Below, in pieces: positions 39,724 through 49,974 of a stretch of 64,000 nucleotides of DNA. The translations under genes were made by a program, and so were the position numbers. The stretch comes from Pseudomonas fluvialis (lineage in GTDB: Bacteria > Pseudomonadota > Gammaproteobacteria > Pseudomonadales > Pseudomonadaceae): assembly GCF_002234375.1 (NCBI RefSeq), contig NZ_NMQV01000023.1, positions 1 through 64,000 on the forward strand. The letters are read 5' to 3'. The notes under the pieces were generated by a model. The model saw only the letters and a list, made by a program, of their open reading frames with translations. It was not told the DNA's origin and made no database searches. How positions within the stretch are numbered: position 1 is the first letter of the stretch; each line of letters starts with the position of its first letter.

Positions 39724-42006
39724 TCAGGCAGCCAGAAAGTCGTCACTGTATAGCTGGCTCACGCCCAGCAGGCGGATCTGGAACAGTTCGCTTTGTCCGT
39801 GATCGTTGCTGCCGCGCAACAAGCCGTCCGCGAAGCTCAGTTGGTAGGTGCCTGCGCTAGCACTGAACTGATTGCCGGTGAACGTGAAGGCAGCACCAGC
39901 AAAATTCAGCTTGTCACCATCGCTGCGCCGGAAGTCATTGACTTGTGAACTGAGCGCTCCCGCGCTGCTGTTGAGCCAGGAGAGGTCGAAGTGGAAAATA
40001 TCGGCGCCTTTACCACCGATCAGCGTGTCGTAGCCACCATTGCCGCTTAGCAAGTCATTGCCCGCTCCACCATCAATGAGATTGTTGGCACTGTTGCCAA
40101 TGAGCCAGTTATCGCTAACGTTACCTTTGAGATTGAGCAGCGTACTGCCTGTCTGGCTGGCGTTGAGGTGCTCTACATGGCTGGCCAGGCTAATGCTTGT
40201 TGCTTTGCTAAGTGATTGACCGCCGCGCAGAAAGATCGTATCGATACCTTCAGCGGCTTTTTCGATGACCTTGTCTTCCAATGCGTTGCGGCTGTTGAGG
40301 TCTACCAGGTAGGTATCGTTGCCTTGCCCACCGTAGAGCTTGTCCACGCCTGCACGTCCATCCAGCAGGTTGTTGCCGGTATTGCCGAGTAGGGTGTTGG
40401 CAAGGTTGTTGCCAATGCCTTGGGTATTGGCCCCTCCCAACAGTTGCAAGTCTTCTACGTGCTCATCAAGCGTGATGTCGAAGTAGGACTGTGCCTTGTC
40501 GCGTCCAGCGTTGCTGGCCTCCTGAATCCGGTCGCCGCTGCCGAGCAGGTAGGTATCGTTACCGCCCAAGCCAATCAACAGGTTGGCCGCAGTGTTCTGG
40601 CTGCCATCGATGAAATTGGCCGCATTGTTGCCAGTACCGCTGATTGCCGAATGCCCCAGCAAGACTAGATTCTCAAGCCCTTGGCCGAGTGTGAAGCTGA
40701 TGTAGCTTTCTACGCTGTCCAAGCCTGCGCTATCGATGATCAGATCGCCGGCATGATCGACGACGTAGGTATCGTTGCCCGCACCGCCTTTCATGGTGTC
40801 GGCGCCGCTACCACCGTCCAGTCGGTTGTTGCGTGCGTTGCCAAGCAGGGTGTTGTTCAGAGCGTTGCCTAGCAGGGTGAAGTCCACGCTGTTGATCAGT
40901 TGGCCTTCTTCCACGTAATCAGGTAGACGGTACTGCCCGTCACGCTGGTTAATGTTGATCCGTACGCTATCGTAGCCTTGGCCGTCTAGTTCAATGACCC
41001 GGTCATTAATGCTGTCGATCACATAACTATCGTTGCCCAGGCCGCCACGCAGAGTGTCGTTACCCGCCCGGCCATCCAGCAGATTGTCCGTGTTGTTGCC
41101 GATCAGCTCATCATCATAGGCGCTGCCGATGGCTCGCTCGATGATGACGTTGTAGGCAATGCTCAATAGGTCATTAACGTTCTCTCCGCGCTGGTAATCA
41201 TAGATATTGGCGCCGATACGGCTGAATGCGCCTGGGTTGAGGTCGATGCGTACCGCTCGCAACTGGTTGCTGGCATCAATGGTGTCGATGCCACCCGCGT
41301 CCCAGAGGGTTTCGAAGATTTGTTGGCTGGCGCCCCAGCGGTAGGTGTCGTTACCCGTTTTCCATTGGTTGTTGGCACCATACATGTGCTGGATGGCGGC
41401 AATATCCAGCAGCATCGGGCCTGTGGGCAGGAAGTCGTAGTCGCTGTTGTAGCTCATTACGCTGTAGCGGGCATCGTCCAGTGTGCTGGGCAGCACGGCG
41501 GGATTGCCGGCTTCGCTCTCGAAGGGATGCTTCAAGCCCAGGGCATGGCCAATTTCGTGTACGAAGGTATGGAAGTCGTAACTACCGGGGCTGGGCGCAG
41601 GGTCGTTGGTGACTTGGCCAATCCAGACATCGCCCCCTACGGGCGCGGTGCTCGGGTAGTAGGCCCAGGCCGCATAGCTGTCAGGCATGCCGGAAAAACC
41701 ACCAAAGCGCAGATCGCCCGCGACACTGCTGCTGTCGCGCACTTCCTTGAAAGTCAGCTGACTGACCGCGCTCCAGCTGTTGAGTGCCTGGCGTACCGCG
41801 CTCATCTGTGCCTTGCTCAAGGCGAACGCATTGCTGTATTCGTCGTCGTATGAATAGTTGTTGCTATAGAAAGAGCGGCCAAGGGTCAGAAAGCTGAACG
41901 TTAGCGCCGTCTTGTCCCAGCGCTCGGTGGTTAACAAGCTGTTGATCAGATTGTCATTGCTAAGTGGGGATACGCGGGTGGCGGTGCCTTGATAGGGGCT
42001 GGGCAT
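39724..42006 (-). CDS. Serralysin-like M10 metalloprotease with RTX repeats
   Basis: A 760-residue putative secreted protein. There is no signal peptide. Residues about 30-240 form a metzincin domain with the zinc site [14 protein letters not shown] and Met-turn [11 protein letters not shown]. After it come several copies of an approximately 90-residue unit carrying glycine-rich calcium nonapeptides ([33 protein letters not shown]). The C terminus DDFLAA fits a type I secretion signal. It is much longer than AprA-type serralysins (about 480). No ABC exporter or inhibitor gene adjoins it, so the exporter must be encoded elsewhere. A TTG at 42027 is an alternative start. Confidence 0.9.
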   Translation of the reverse strand: MPSPYQGTATRVSPLSNDNLINSLLTTERWDKTALTFSFLTLGRSFYSNNYSYDDEYSNAFALSKAQMSAVRQALNSWSAVSQLTFKEVRDSSSVAGDLRFGGFSGMPDSYAAWAYYPSTAPVGGDVWIGQVTNDPAPSPGSYDFHTFVHEIGHALGLKHPFESEAGNPAVLPSTLDDARYSVMSYNSDYDFLPTGPMLLDIAAIQHMYGANNQWKTGNDTYRWGASQQIFETLWDAGGIDTIDASNQLRAVRIDLNPGAFSRIGANIYDYQRGENVNDLLSIAYNVIIERAIGSAYDDELIGNNTDNLLDGRAGNDTLRGGLGNDSYVIDSINDRVIELDGQGYDSVRININQRDGQYRLPDYVEEGQLINSVDFTLLGNALNNTLLGNARNNRLDGGSGADTMKGGAGNDTYVVDHAGDLIIDSAGLDSVESYISFTLGQGLENLVLLGHSAISGTGNNAANFIDGSQNTAANLLIGLGGNDTYLLGSGDRIQEASNAGRDKAQSYFDITLDEHVEDLQLLGGANTQGIGNNLANTLLGNTGNNLLDGRAGVDKLYGGQGNDTYLVDLNSRNALEDKVIEKAAEGIDTIFLRGGQSLSKATSISLASHVEHLNASQTGSTLLNLKGNVSDNWLIGNSANNLIDGGAGNDLLSGNGGYDTLIGGKGADIFHFDLSWLNSSAGALSSQVNDFRRSDGDKLNFAGAAFTFTGNQFSASAGTYQLSFADGLLRGSNDHGQSELFQIRLLGVSQLYSDDFLAA

Positions 42007-42077
42007 GGTCAAGCAGCTCTTCAACAACGAAATGCTTGAATGCTAACCCAGTGAACAGGTTTTCGCTGTGCGGCGCC

Positions 42078-42713
42078 TCAAAAAGGCGCCGGGCATTCGA
42101 AACGCAGGAGTTGGCCGGTCGCAGGGTGGCTGAAGGCCAGCTGGCTGGCGTGCAGGCACAGGCGCGGCCAGGCTGCGAGGGCTTCGGGGTGGGCATACAG
42201 GCCATCACCCAGCAGTGGATGGCCGATAGACAGCATGTGCACACGCAGCTGGTGGGAGCGGCCGGTGATGGGGGTCAGTTCCACGCGACTGTAATGCCCG
42301 CAGCGCTGCACGACCCGCCAGAAGGTCAGGGCATGCTTGCCCTGCTCGAAGTCGACGACATGGCGAGGCTTGCTGGGTGGGTCGTAACGCAACGGTAGCT
42401 CGATGCGCCCGCTATCGGCATCCGGCTGGCCCCAGCAGAGCGCGGTGTAGGCTTTCTCCGTCTCTCGGTCGTGGAATTGACGTGATAGCTCGCGATGGCT
42501 GTCGGCATCGCGCGCCAGCAGAATGATGCCGGAGGTTTCCCAGTCCAGGCGATGCACGATACGCGCTTCGGGATAGCCGTTTTCCTGCAGACGGGTGATC
42601 AGGCAGTCGCGGTTGTCCTCGGCGCGGCCAGGGACCGAGAGCAGCAGGGTAGGCTTGTTGATCAGCAGAAAGCAGGGATCCTCATGGAGGATCTCGATGT
42701 TCGACAGCGGCAT
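42078..42713 (-). CDS. rluA: RluA-family pseudouridine synthase
   Basis: A 211-residue synthase with the catalytic Asp in RIVHRLDWETSG. No S4 RNA-binding domain is present. This size and architecture match RluA, which modifies 23S rRNA U746 and tRNA U32. Its place beside minE agrees with other pseudomonads. The stop codon lies inside a CGGCGCCT hairpin. Confidence 0.92.
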   Translation of the reverse strand: MPLSNIEILHEDPCFLLINKPTLLLSVPGRAEDNRDCLITRLQENGYPEARIVHRLDWETSGIILLARDADSHRELSRQFHDRETEKAYTALCWGQPDADSGRIELPLRYDPPSKPRHVVDFEQGKHALTFWRVVQRCGHYSRVELTPITGRSHQLRVHMLSIGHPLLGDGLYAHPEALAAWPRLCLHASQLAFSHPATGQLLRFECPAPF

Positions 42714-42747
42714 GGGGTTTCCACGGGCGGTTGCAGGGGTTATGCAA

Positions 42748-42772
42748 TAAAAACGGCGGCACGTGGCCGCCG
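42748..42772 (-). terminator. min operon terminator
   Basis: Read on the minus strand, CGGCGGC-CACGT-GCCGCCG is followed by TTTTTATT, 23 bases after the minE stop. Confidence 0.85.
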
Positions 42773-42794
42773 TATATCCAGGCTGTGCGGCCTG

Positions 42795-43049
42795 TTAACG
42801 ATCCGGCAGGGTAATGTTGAGCTCGAGGATCGAGCAGCTACCCTGGCTTTCCAGGGCAACCTGTACCTGGTCAGCATCGATGTTGACGTACTTGCGGATA
42901 ACTTCCACCAGTTCCTTTTGCAGAGCCGGCAGGTAATCCGGCTGCGCGCGCTGGCCGCGTTCGTGGGCCACGATGATCTGCAGGCGCTCCTTGGCGATGG
43001 CCGCCGGCGTGTCCTTCTTGCGCTCGCGGAAGAAATCGAAAATGTTCAT
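42795..43049 (-). CDS. minE: Division-site topological factor MinE
   Basis: An 84-residue protein with the N-terminal membrane and MinD-binding helix ([24 protein letters not shown]) and a C-terminal dimer domain. It stimulates the MinD ATPase and drives pole-to-pole oscillation. Its start overlaps the minD stop by four bases. Confidence 0.97.
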   Translation of the reverse strand: MNIFDFFRERKKDTPAAIAKERLQIIVAHERGQRAQPDYLPALQKELVEVIRKYVNIDADQVQVALESQGSCSILELNITLPDR

Positions 43050-43861
43050 TCGCGACCTCCAAACAGCCGTTGCAGGAAGCCTTTCTTCTGCACGTCGAGG
43101 AAGCGATGCGGCACCTCTTTACCCAGCAGGCGATCAACGGCGTCACTGTAGGCCTGGCCGGCATCGCTCTGGTCATCGAGGATCACTGGAACGCCCTGGT
43201 TGGAAGCCTTGAGTACGGCCTGGGATTCGGGAATCACCCCCAGCAGGTTGATGGCGAGGATTTCCTCGACGTCTTCCACGCCGAGCATTTCGCCTTTGGT
43301 GACGCGTTCCGGGTCGTAGCGGGTGAGCAGCAGGCGTTCCTTGATGGGCTCCAGGCCCTCTTCGGCACGTTTGGACTTGCTGGCCAGCAGGCCGAGCATG
43401 CGATCGGAGTCGCGTACCGAAGACACTTCCGGGTTGGTCACCACGATGGCTTCGTCGGCAAAGTACATGGCCAGGTGTGCACCTTTCTCGATACCGGCCG
43501 GCGAATCGCAGACCACGTATTCGAACTGCTCGGAGAGCTCCTTGATGACCTTCTCTACGCCTTCCTTGCTCAGGGCGTCCTTGTCGCGGGTCTGGCTGGC
43601 GGCAAGGATGTAGAGATTTTCCAGGCGTTTATCCTTGATCAGGGCCTGGTTGAGGGTGGCTTCGCCGTTGCAGACATTGACGAAGTCGTAGACCACGCGG
43701 CGCTCGCAACCCATGATCAGGTCGAGGTTGCGCAGGCCGACATCGAAGTCGACGATGACGGTCTTGTGCCCGCGCAGGGCCAGGCCGGTACCGATGGCGG
43801 CACTGGTGGTGGTTTTACCCACGCCGCCCTTGCCGGACGTGACAACGAGAATCTTGGCCAA
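43046..43861 (-). CDS. minD: Septum-site ATPase MinD
   Basis: A 271-residue deviant Walker A ATPase ([16 protein letters not shown]) with a C-terminal amphipathic membrane-binding helix ([11 protein letters not shown]). It recruits MinC to the membrane. A 100-base gap separates it from minC. Confidence 0.98.
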   Translation of the reverse strand: MAKILVVTSGKGGVGKTTTSAAIGTGLALRGHKTVIVDFDVGLRNLDLIMGCERRVVYDFVNVCNGEATLNQALIKDKRLENLYILAASQTRDKDALSKEGVEKVIKELSEQFEYVVCDSPAGIEKGAHLAMYFADEAIVVTNPEVSSVRDSDRMLGLLASKSKRAEEGLEPIKERLLLTRYDPERVTKGEMLGVEDVEEILAINLLGVIPESQAVLKASNQGVPVILDDQSDAGQAYSDAVDRLLGKEVPHRFLDVQKKGFLQRLFGGRE

Positions 43862-43961
43862 GATGAATCACCCTCAAAGGTAGAATACGGGGGCGCCGAT
43901 CAGCCGCGCAGGCATCCTGCTGCCCTCGGTGTTGCTCCGAAAAAAGTGCCGGCAGTATCCG

Positions 43962-44678
43962 TTAAAGGCTGCGGATGTTCAACACGTCGGCGCTCAGGCT
44001 GGCCTGCACCGCCTGCCCCCAGAGCGGCTCGCGGCGCAGGTCTTCGGCTGTCTTGTATTGCCCGGCGATGGAGAGCATTTCCGCAGCCAGTTGCTGGCAG
44101 AAGATGCGCGCCTGGGTATTGCCTTTGACGCCCGCCAGGGCACGTCCGCGCAGAGGGCCATAGACATGGATATTGCCGTCGGCGAGCAGCTCGGCACCGG
44201 CGCTTACCGCGGCCAGTACGATCAGGTCGCAGCCTTGCGCATAAATCTGCATGCCGCCGCGCACCGGCTGGGTAATGATCCGGCTGGGACGTGGTTCGGC
44301 TTCGACGACCTTGACCGGCGCCGGGTCGACCAGTCGTTCGCGGGCGCCCGAGGGCGGCAGTACCGGCAGGTTGAGAGCGTTGGCCGCGCTGACGTCCTCG
44401 GCGCGACTGGCGCGGATGGCCAGGGTGCGAAGGCCGTGGTGCTGGCACAGCTGCATGAGCGCATTGAGATCCACCGTGCCTTCGGCTTCCGGCAGTTTGT
44501 CCAGCGCCAGCACCAGGGGGGTATTCTCGAAGAACGCCGGGGCCTGGGCGACCTTGGCCTGCAATTGGCGATCCAGTCGGTCGAGGTCGTTATGGGCCAG
44601 TTCCAGGGTAGTGATGGCCAGCATGCTGCCCTTGAGTTGGAATACAGGGTCTTGGTCGAGAAGGTCGGCTTGGCTCAT
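43962..44678 (-). CDS. minC: Septum-site inhibitor MinC
   Basis: A 238-residue FtsZ antagonist. The N-terminal domain (about 1-110) inhibits FtsZ assembly and the C-terminal beta-helical domain (about 130-238; [42 protein letters not shown]) dimerises and binds MinD. First gene of minCDE. Confidence 0.97.
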   Translation of the reverse strand: MSQADLLDQDPVFQLKGSMLAITTLELAHNDLDRLDRQLQAKVAQAPAFFENTPLVLALDKLPEAEGTVDLNALMQLCQHHGLRTLAIRASRAEDVSAANALNLPVLPPSGARERLVDPAPVKVVEAEPRPSRIITQPVRGGMQIYAQGCDLIVLAAVSAGAELLADGNIHVYGPLRGRALAGVKGNTQARIFCQQLAAEMLSIAGQYKTAEDLRREPLWGQAVQASLSADVLNIRSL

Positions 44679-44804
44679 GGTCTGCCCAGTGGGTAAAAAC
44701 GCCTCGACTTATAACCAGAAGCCTGCAGGGCCGCAAGCCATGTAGAATGCCCGGCGGCACGCTCATCGCCGGCTGCATGGCCGTTTTGTCTCAGGTATCT
44801 GCTT

Positions 44805-45740
44805 ATGGATCGTCCCTCCTTTCGCTTGGCTTTCCTGCACCCGCGCTACTGGCTGTTGTGGCTGGGCATGGCCTTGTTGTGGCTGCTGGTGCAGTTGCCC
44901 TACGGCGTGTTGCTGAGACTGGGGCGTGGCCTGGGCTGGTTGATGTTGCGGCTGGCCCGCTCACGCCGCGAGATTGCCCGGCGCAACCTGGAACTATGCT
45001 TCCCCGAGCAGGATGCGGTGGCTCGTGAGCGTCTGTTGCGCGAGAACTTCGCCTCCAGCGGCATCGCGTTCTTTGAAACGGCGATGGGCTGGTTCTGGCC
45101 ACGCTGGCGCCTGGCGCGCCTGGCGCATATCGACGGTCTGGAGCACCTGCAGGCTGCGCAGCGTGAGGGGCAGGGGGTGATCCTCATGGCCGTGCATTTC
45201 ACTACCCTGGAAATTGGCGCGGCCCTGCTGGGGCAGGTGCATACCATTGATGGCATGTACCGTGCGCACAAGAATCCGTTGTTCGATTACCTGCAGCGTC
45301 GTGGTCGCGAACGGCACAACCGCGATGCCACGGCCATCGAGCGCGATGATGTGCGTGGCATGCTCAAGACTCTGCGCAATGGGCGGGCCATCTGGTATGC
45401 CCCGGATCAGGACTATGGCCCCAAGCAGAGCATTTTTCTGCCGCTGTTTGGCATTCAAGCCGCGACGGTGACCGCCACCAGCAAGTTTGCCCGCCTGGGC
45501 AAGGCGCGTGTGGTGCCGTTCACGCAGCGGCGCCTGCCCGGCAGCGCAGGCTACCACCTGCAGATCCACCCGCCACTGCAGGACTTTCCGGGTGACAGCG
45601 AGGAGGCTGACTGCCTGCGCATCAACCAGTGGATCGAGCAGGTGGTGCGCGCCTGCCCCGAGCAGTACCTGTGGGCGCATCGGCGCTTCAAAACCCGGCC
45701 AGCGGGTGAAGCGCGCCTGTACCCCAAGCAGCGGCGCTGA
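44805..45740 (+). CDS. lpxL: Lipid A biosynthesis acyltransferase (LpxL/HtrB type)
   Basis: A 311-residue inner-membrane acyltransferase with an N-terminal membrane helix (about 15-35; LLWLGMALLWLLVQLPYGVLL) and the catalytic HX4E motif HFTTLE. It adds a secondary acyl chain to Kdo-lipid A or its equivalent. Pseudomonads carry two or more such genes; chain specificity is unknown. Confidence 0.93.
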   Translation: MDRPSFRLAFLHPRYWLLWLGMALLWLLVQLPYGVLLRLGRGLGWLMLRLARSRREIARRNLELCFPEQDAVARERLLRENFASSGIAFFETAMGWFWPRWRLARLAHIDGLEHLQAAQREGQGVILMAVHFTTLEIGAALLGQVHTIDGMYRAHKNPLFDYLQRRGRERHNRDATAIERDDVRGMLKTLRNGRAIWYAPDQDYGPKQSIFLPLFGIQAATVTATSKFARLGKARVVPFTQRRLPGSAGYHLQIHPPLQDFPGDSEEADCLRINQWIEQVVRACPEQYLWAHRRFKTRPAGEARLYPKQRR

Positions 45741-45778
45741 GTTCTATACTGCGGGGCGGCACACAGACAGGAGCGGGC

Positions 45779-46930
45779 ATGGCCAGCCAGGAGCACGAGC
45801 AGGGACTGACCGGGCTGATCCTTTCCGGAGGCGGTGCACGTGCGGCCTATCAGGTGGGTGTGCTGGCGGCGATTGCTGACCTGCTGCCCAACGCCGTGCA
45901 CAATCCTTTCCCGGTCATCGTCGGTACCTCGGCAGGGGCTATCAATGCCGTGGGCCTGGCCTGCGGTGCGGTACATTTCAGTGAGGCTATCCGCCGCCTG
46001 ACCACGGTCTGGCAGGGCTTTCACACCGATCAGGTCTATCGCAGTGATTGGCAGGGGGTGAGCCTGCAGGCGCTGCGTTTTGTCGGCAACAGCGTGCTGG
46101 GAATCGGCCGGGCCGAGCCGGTGGCGTTGCTCGATAACCGGCCGTTGCGGCAGTTGCTGGCCCGCGAACTGGACTTCTCCGGGATCGCTGCGGCAGTGCG
46201 TATGCGGCGCTTGCGGGCTGTGGCGGTGACGGCCTTCGGTTACGAGTCGGCTCAGGCGGTGACCTTTTACCAGGGGCGGGCAGCCATCGATCCCTGGTTT
46301 CGCCATCGGCGGGTGGGCGTGCCAACGCGCCTTAATCTGGAGCACCTGTTGGCCAGTGCGGCGATTCCGCTGGTCTTCCCGCCGGTCAAGGTCAACCGCG
46401 AGTATTTTGGTGACGGGGCGTTGCGCCAGGCGGCGCCGATCAGCCCGGCCTTGCACCTGGGCGCCAGTCGCGTGCTGGTCATTGGGGTCAGCGGCAATAC
46501 CCGTCAAACCGGGCCGGCACCCCGGCAGCAGACGGGGCAGCCGCCGAGCCTGGCGCAGATCGGCGGGCACATGCTCAACAGTACCTTTATCGACAACCTG
46601 GAAACCGACCTGGAGCTGCTCGAACGCATCAACCACATGAGTGCGCAGTTACCGCTGGCTTCGCCACCTCGCGGGCTGGGTATGCGCCCGGTGGACGTGC
46701 TGACCATTGCCCCGAGCAAGCCGCTGGATGAGATCGCCGCGCGGCATATTGCCGAGCTACCCAAGGCCTTGCGCCTGTTTCTGCGCGGCCCAGGGGCGAC
46801 GCGTCGAGGGGGGGGCGGGGTACTCAGCTACCTGCTGTTCGAACCGGGCTATTGCAACGAGCTGATCGAGCTGGGCTACCAGGATGCCATGGCCCAGCAG
46901 GATGAGCTGCGCACCTTTCTCAAGCTCTAA
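45779..46930 (+). CDS. Patatin-like phospholipase
   Basis: A 383-residue patatin-fold protein. The oxyanion hole is SGGGARAAYQVG, the nucleophile Ser is in GTSAG, and the catalytic Asp is in FGDGALR. No signal peptide is evident. Probable lipid acyl hydrolase in the cytoplasm or at the inner membrane. It follows the acyltransferase gene by 38 bases. Confidence 0.92.
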   Translation: MASQEHEQGLTGLILSGGGARAAYQVGVLAAIADLLPNAVHNPFPVIVGTSAGAINAVGLACGAVHFSEAIRRLTTVWQGFHTDQVYRSDWQGVSLQALRFVGNSVLGIGRAEPVALLDNRPLRQLLARELDFSGIAAAVRMRRLRAVAVTAFGYESAQAVTFYQGRAAIDPWFRHRRVGVPTRLNLEHLLASAAIPLVFPPVKVNREYFGDGALRQAAPISPALHLGASRVLVIGVSGNTRQTGPAPRQQTGQPPSLAQIGGHMLNSTFIDNLETDLELLERINHMSAQLPLASPPRGLGMRPVDVLTIAPSKPLDEIAARHIAELPKALRLFLRGPGATRRGGGGVLSYLLFEPGYCNELIELGYQDAMAQQDELRTFLKL

Positions 46931-46937
46931 CCGGCCT

Positions 46938-47720
46938 TCAATCGGCGATCTGCAGTTGGCGTGCCTCGTGGTAGACGTAGCGAATCTTCTCGTACTCGAA
47001 CGGCGAGTTGGTTTGTCCGTAACGGAAGGCGGTGTTGTCGCGGGTATCGATGGCCTTGAGCAGGTGCAGGGCCGGGTAGCGATCACTGGCACTGGCCATG
47101 CCCAGCCAGTCGACCTGGCTGTCCAGGCTGAAATCCACCACCAGGCCGCTGCCATCGCGCAAGTTGGACGGGCCGAGCAGCGGCAGCATCAAATAGGGAC
47201 CAGCCGGTACGCCATAGAAGCCCAGGGTCTGTCCGAAGTCTTCGTTGTGCCGCTGCAGTCCCATACGTGTGGCCGGGTCCCACAGGCCGGCCAGTCCCAG
47301 GGTGGTATTGATGAGCAGGCGCCCGGTGCTATCCAGGGCGCGCCGGCCCTTGAACTGCAGCAGGCTGTTGAACAGGTTGGGTAACTCGCCCAGGTTGCGA
47401 AAGACGTTGTGTATGCCGCTGCGCACGAAGCCCGGAGTGACCTTGCGATAGCCATCCACCAGCGGCAGCAGCAGCCACTGGTCGGCGCGGTAGTTGAAGT
47501 GGTAGACGCGGCGGTTCCAGGCCTCGAACGGGTCATACACGTTGAGGGCGGCAAAGCTGGAACGCTCGAACTCGCGCTGGTCCAGTCGCGGATTGAAGTG
47601 CAGGCGCTGCATGGGATTGCGGAAACCGTCGGCATCAACGTCGTCGGCAGCCAGCAGCAGAGTGCCTGGAGCGGCCAGGCAGGCACACAGGACAAATAGG
47701 CGGGACAGATCACGGGGCAT
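46938..47720 (-). CDS. mlaA: MlaA (VacJ) family outer-membrane protein
   Basis: A 260-residue protein of the MlaA family, which removes phospholipid from the outer leaflet to keep lipid asymmetry. Family features are YDPFEAWNRRVYHFN, FNSLLQ, TTLGLAGLWDPA and GPYLMLPLLGPSN. The leader (LSRLFVLCACLAAPGTLLLAADD) has Cys residues but no canonical lipobox, so lipidation is uncertain. It overlaps the upstream hydrolase gene by 11 bases. No other mla gene is nearby, as usual for mlaA in pseudomonads. Confidence 0.92.
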   Translation of the reverse strand: MPRDLSRLFVLCACLAAPGTLLLAADDVDADGFRNPMQRLHFNPRLDQREFERSSFAALNVYDPFEAWNRRVYHFNYRADQWLLLPLVDGYRKVTPGFVRSGIHNVFRNLGELPNLFNSLLQFKGRRALDSTGRLLINTTLGLAGLWDPATRMGLQRHNEDFGQTLGFYGVPAGPYLMLPLLGPSNLRDGSGLVVDFSLDSQVDWLGMASASDRYPALHLLKAIDTRDNTAFRYGQTNSPFEYEKIRYVYHEARQLQIAD

Positions 47721-48981
47721 GGAAGAACTCCAGCATGTCGGCGGCATTGACCCGGTAGTCAAGGTTGCCGCAGTGACCGCCATAGGGATAGACCGTCAGG
47801 CGTGAGCCGAAGGTGCGGCGCAAATAGCCCAGGTCGCCCGGGCCGAGGATCGGGTCATCCGCGTTATGCATCACGGCCACCTTGCGGCTGTTGCCGAGGT
47901 ACTCACTGAGCGCATACAGGCTGGCCTGCTCGATCAGCTGCGCTAGGCTGCCGCCATCATGCAGGGCGCGCCAGGAAGGGATCAGCTGCTCGCTCAGGTA
48001 ACAGTCGAAATCGCAGAGCAGGGCACGCTTGAAATACTCGGTGAGGCGCGTGCTGTCGTTGATCGGCAGGCGTGGCGGAGTGATCAGCCCGCGCTGGTTG
48101 ATCAGGTCCGAGGTGAAGGCAATGTCCGCCGCGGAAAAGCGGAACACCGTACCGATCAGCATGGCCAGCTGTTCGTCAGTGAGGCGTTCACCGGAGCGTT
48201 GGAAGTCATAAAGCATCGCTGCATTCAGGTCGACATGGCCTTTTTCGCTGAAGTAACGGGTGATTTTCTGCAGAACCACCTGGAAGTAGCTGGTCTGGTC
48301 GTCGATCCCCTGTACGCGGGTCTGTACCAGGCGATCGAGATTGCTCACCGAGGTGTACAGGTTGACCGGTGGGTTGAGCAGCAGCACGCGCTGGAAGTTG
48401 AAGCTTTGTTGCTGCTCGTCGAGATGGCTGACAAAGGCCGCCTGCAGGCCGCCCAGGCTGTAGCCGGTGAGGTGCCAGGCGCTGACCGGCAGATCGCGGT
48501 GGCGTGCCTGGATGGTCTGCATGACCCGGTACAGGTCGCGGGCATCATCGGGACTGAAGCCCGGGGTGGCGTTGGGCGACGCCGCCACCATGAAGTCGTA
48601 GCTGGTAGGCGAAGAGAGTTGTACCACATGGAAGCCGGCGCCGTAGAACAGCCGTTTCAGGTATTCCGGAGTGCTGCTGGCGTAGTGCGCGCCAGTGCCG
48701 GCAATGATGAAGATCAGCGGCGCCGGGCCGGGCTGGCTGGCCAGGCGGTAGCGCAGGCGGCGTACCGGCCAGAAGTTGGCAGGCAGGCGGTTGGCGCGCT
48801 CCGGGCGCAGATTGAGGCTGTAGTCGCGCTGGCTGATGGACTGCTCGTCAGGCAGGGCGGGGCGCAGCGCGACCGGGGTGCCGGCAATGGTGGCCTCGAA
48901 GGGATTGTGTAGCGGATAGCCATAGTCGTCGGCCAGTAGCCAGGTGGGTAGCAGGCAGATCAGTAGCAGCAATGGCCGCAT
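47710..48981 (-). CDS. Secreted serine alpha/beta-hydrolase-like protein
   Basis: A 423-residue periplasmic or envelope protein with a signal peptide (MRPLLLLICLLPTWLLA). The nucleophile elbow GYSLGG, late NADDPILGPGD and final GGHCGNLDYR supply a likely Ser-Asp-His triad. Exact substrate unknown. AAGGAG precedes the ATG. Coupled to mlaA downstream, so a lipid- or envelope-related role is inferred from context only. Confidence 0.82.
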   Translation of the reverse strand: MRPLLLLICLLPTWLLADDYGYPLHNPFEATIAGTPVALRPALPDEQSISQRDYSLNLRPERANRLPANFWPVRRLRYRLASQPGPAPLIFIIAGTGAHYASSTPEYLKRLFYGAGFHVVQLSSPTSYDFMVAASPNATPGFSPDDARDLYRVMQTIQARHRDLPVSAWHLTGYSLGGLQAAFVSHLDEQQQSFNFQRVLLLNPPVNLYTSVSNLDRLVQTRVQGIDDQTSYFQVVLQKITRYFSEKGHVDLNAAMLYDFQRSGERLTDEQLAMLIGTVFRFSAADIAFTSDLINQRGLITPPRLPINDSTRLTEYFKRALLCDFDCYLSEQLIPSWRALHDGGSLAQLIEQASLYALSEYLGNSRKVAVMHNADDPILGPGDLGYLRRTFGSRLTVYPYGGHCGNLDYRVNAADMLEFFHAP

Positions 48982-49042
48982 GGCAACTCCTTGGGCAACG
49001 GGCAAACCAGGGGGTGAGACTGTGCTGCCGGGCAATGGTTCG

Positions 49043-49609
49043 TCAGGGCAGAATCTCCAGGTGTTCCAGCCAGATCACTTCGCAGGCGCCGTCCCCTGTG
49101 TCGTCCCGGCTCAGTGAGCTGACCCAGCGAAAGCCGTCATCACCTTCCACGCGCACCAGCTGGCCGCGCAGGCTGATGCGCTGCTCGCGTTTGACGCGAG
49201 CCAGGGTCTTGGCTACCACAGGGTTGGCCGGGATCATGTGCATGTTGGCGCTGTGCCGCTCGATGTCGCGGCGCGGGATGAAGAACTCATCGACCCGCCA
49301 GTAGTACCAGCGGTTGCGCTGGCTGATGGCCACGCGCTGGTAGTTTGCCGGTTCGGCCATGGGGCCCCAGCCCAGCGCCAGGTCGGTTGGCGAGAGTTGG
49401 GCCGGGCGGTCCAGGTAGTAATCCTCGCGGCCCAGTACCCGGGCTTCCAGGCTGAAAGGCTGTAGGGGAATGATGCGATGCCCGGAGAGTTGCAGCTGTC
49501 CATCAGGCAGGGACAGCGGCGGGGCCGGGGGCGTGGGGCGCAGCGCTGGCCAAATCAGCCACAGGCTGACCAGCGCGGCGGCAATGAAAACGAGGCGACG
49601 ATTGAGCAT
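49043..49609 (-). CDS. Conserved hypothetical envelope protein
   Basis: A 188-residue protein with one N-terminal membrane helix (RLVFIAAALVSLWLIWPAL), then a Pro-rich linker and a periplasmic domain of beta type (DGQLQLSGHRIIPLQPFSLEARVLGREDYY). No family recognised by me. It lies upstream of the hydrolase-mlaA pair, 61 bases from the hydrolase start, in the same direction. Confidence 0.75.
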   Translation of the reverse strand: MLNRRLVFIAAALVSLWLIWPALRPTPPAPPLSLPDGQLQLSGHRIIPLQPFSLEARVLGREDYYLDRPAQLSPTDLALGWGPMAEPANYQRVAISQRNRWYYWRVDEFFIPRRDIERHSANMHMIPANPVVAKTLARVKREQRISLRGQLVRVEGDDGFRWVSSLSRDDTGDGACEVIWLEHLEILP

Positions 49610-49639
49610 GCCGGCCAGTGTAGCAGGCCGGCAGGCACG

Positions 49640-49864
49640 TCAGGCCTGGTGATGCAGCCAGGCGTGGGCGGGTATCTGCTGCCTGGCGACCTTGCGCCCC
49701 TCGATGCGCTGCCAGAGCTTCTCGTGGAAGTAGAAGCCCACCGAGTTGCACAGCGGTTCGATAGACGCTACCAGGCCGCCGGCCACCACGCTGCCAGTCA
49801 GCGCGTAGGTCACGGCGAAGGCGATGCAGAAGTGCATGAGGGTAAAGGTGAAGGTCTTGAGCAT
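49640..49864 (-). CDS. DUF2061 small membrane protein
   Basis: A 74-residue protein with two hydrophobic segments (FTLMHFCIAFAVTYALTGSVVAGGLVASIE) and the family's EPLCNSVGFYFHEKLW. Function unknown. Confidence 0.88.
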   Translation of the reverse strand: MLKTFTFTLMHFCIAFAVTYALTGSVVAGGLVASIEPLCNSVGFYFHEKLWQRIEGRKVARQQIPAHAWLHHQA

Positions 49865-49974
49865 GGCGGCGGCTCCCGTGTTCGGTCGAGAATGCTTCTC
49901 TGTTGAACTCAGCTTAGGCCGCCGCCTGTTGTTGCGGAAATACAGCTTTTCTATGTGCTGGATAGCTTTTTCAG

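Noticed and set aside
40000..41150. Repeated GC-rich units that might be CRISPR-like
   Set aside because: They are calcium-binding RTX repeats in the metalloprotease frame and vary at codon level.
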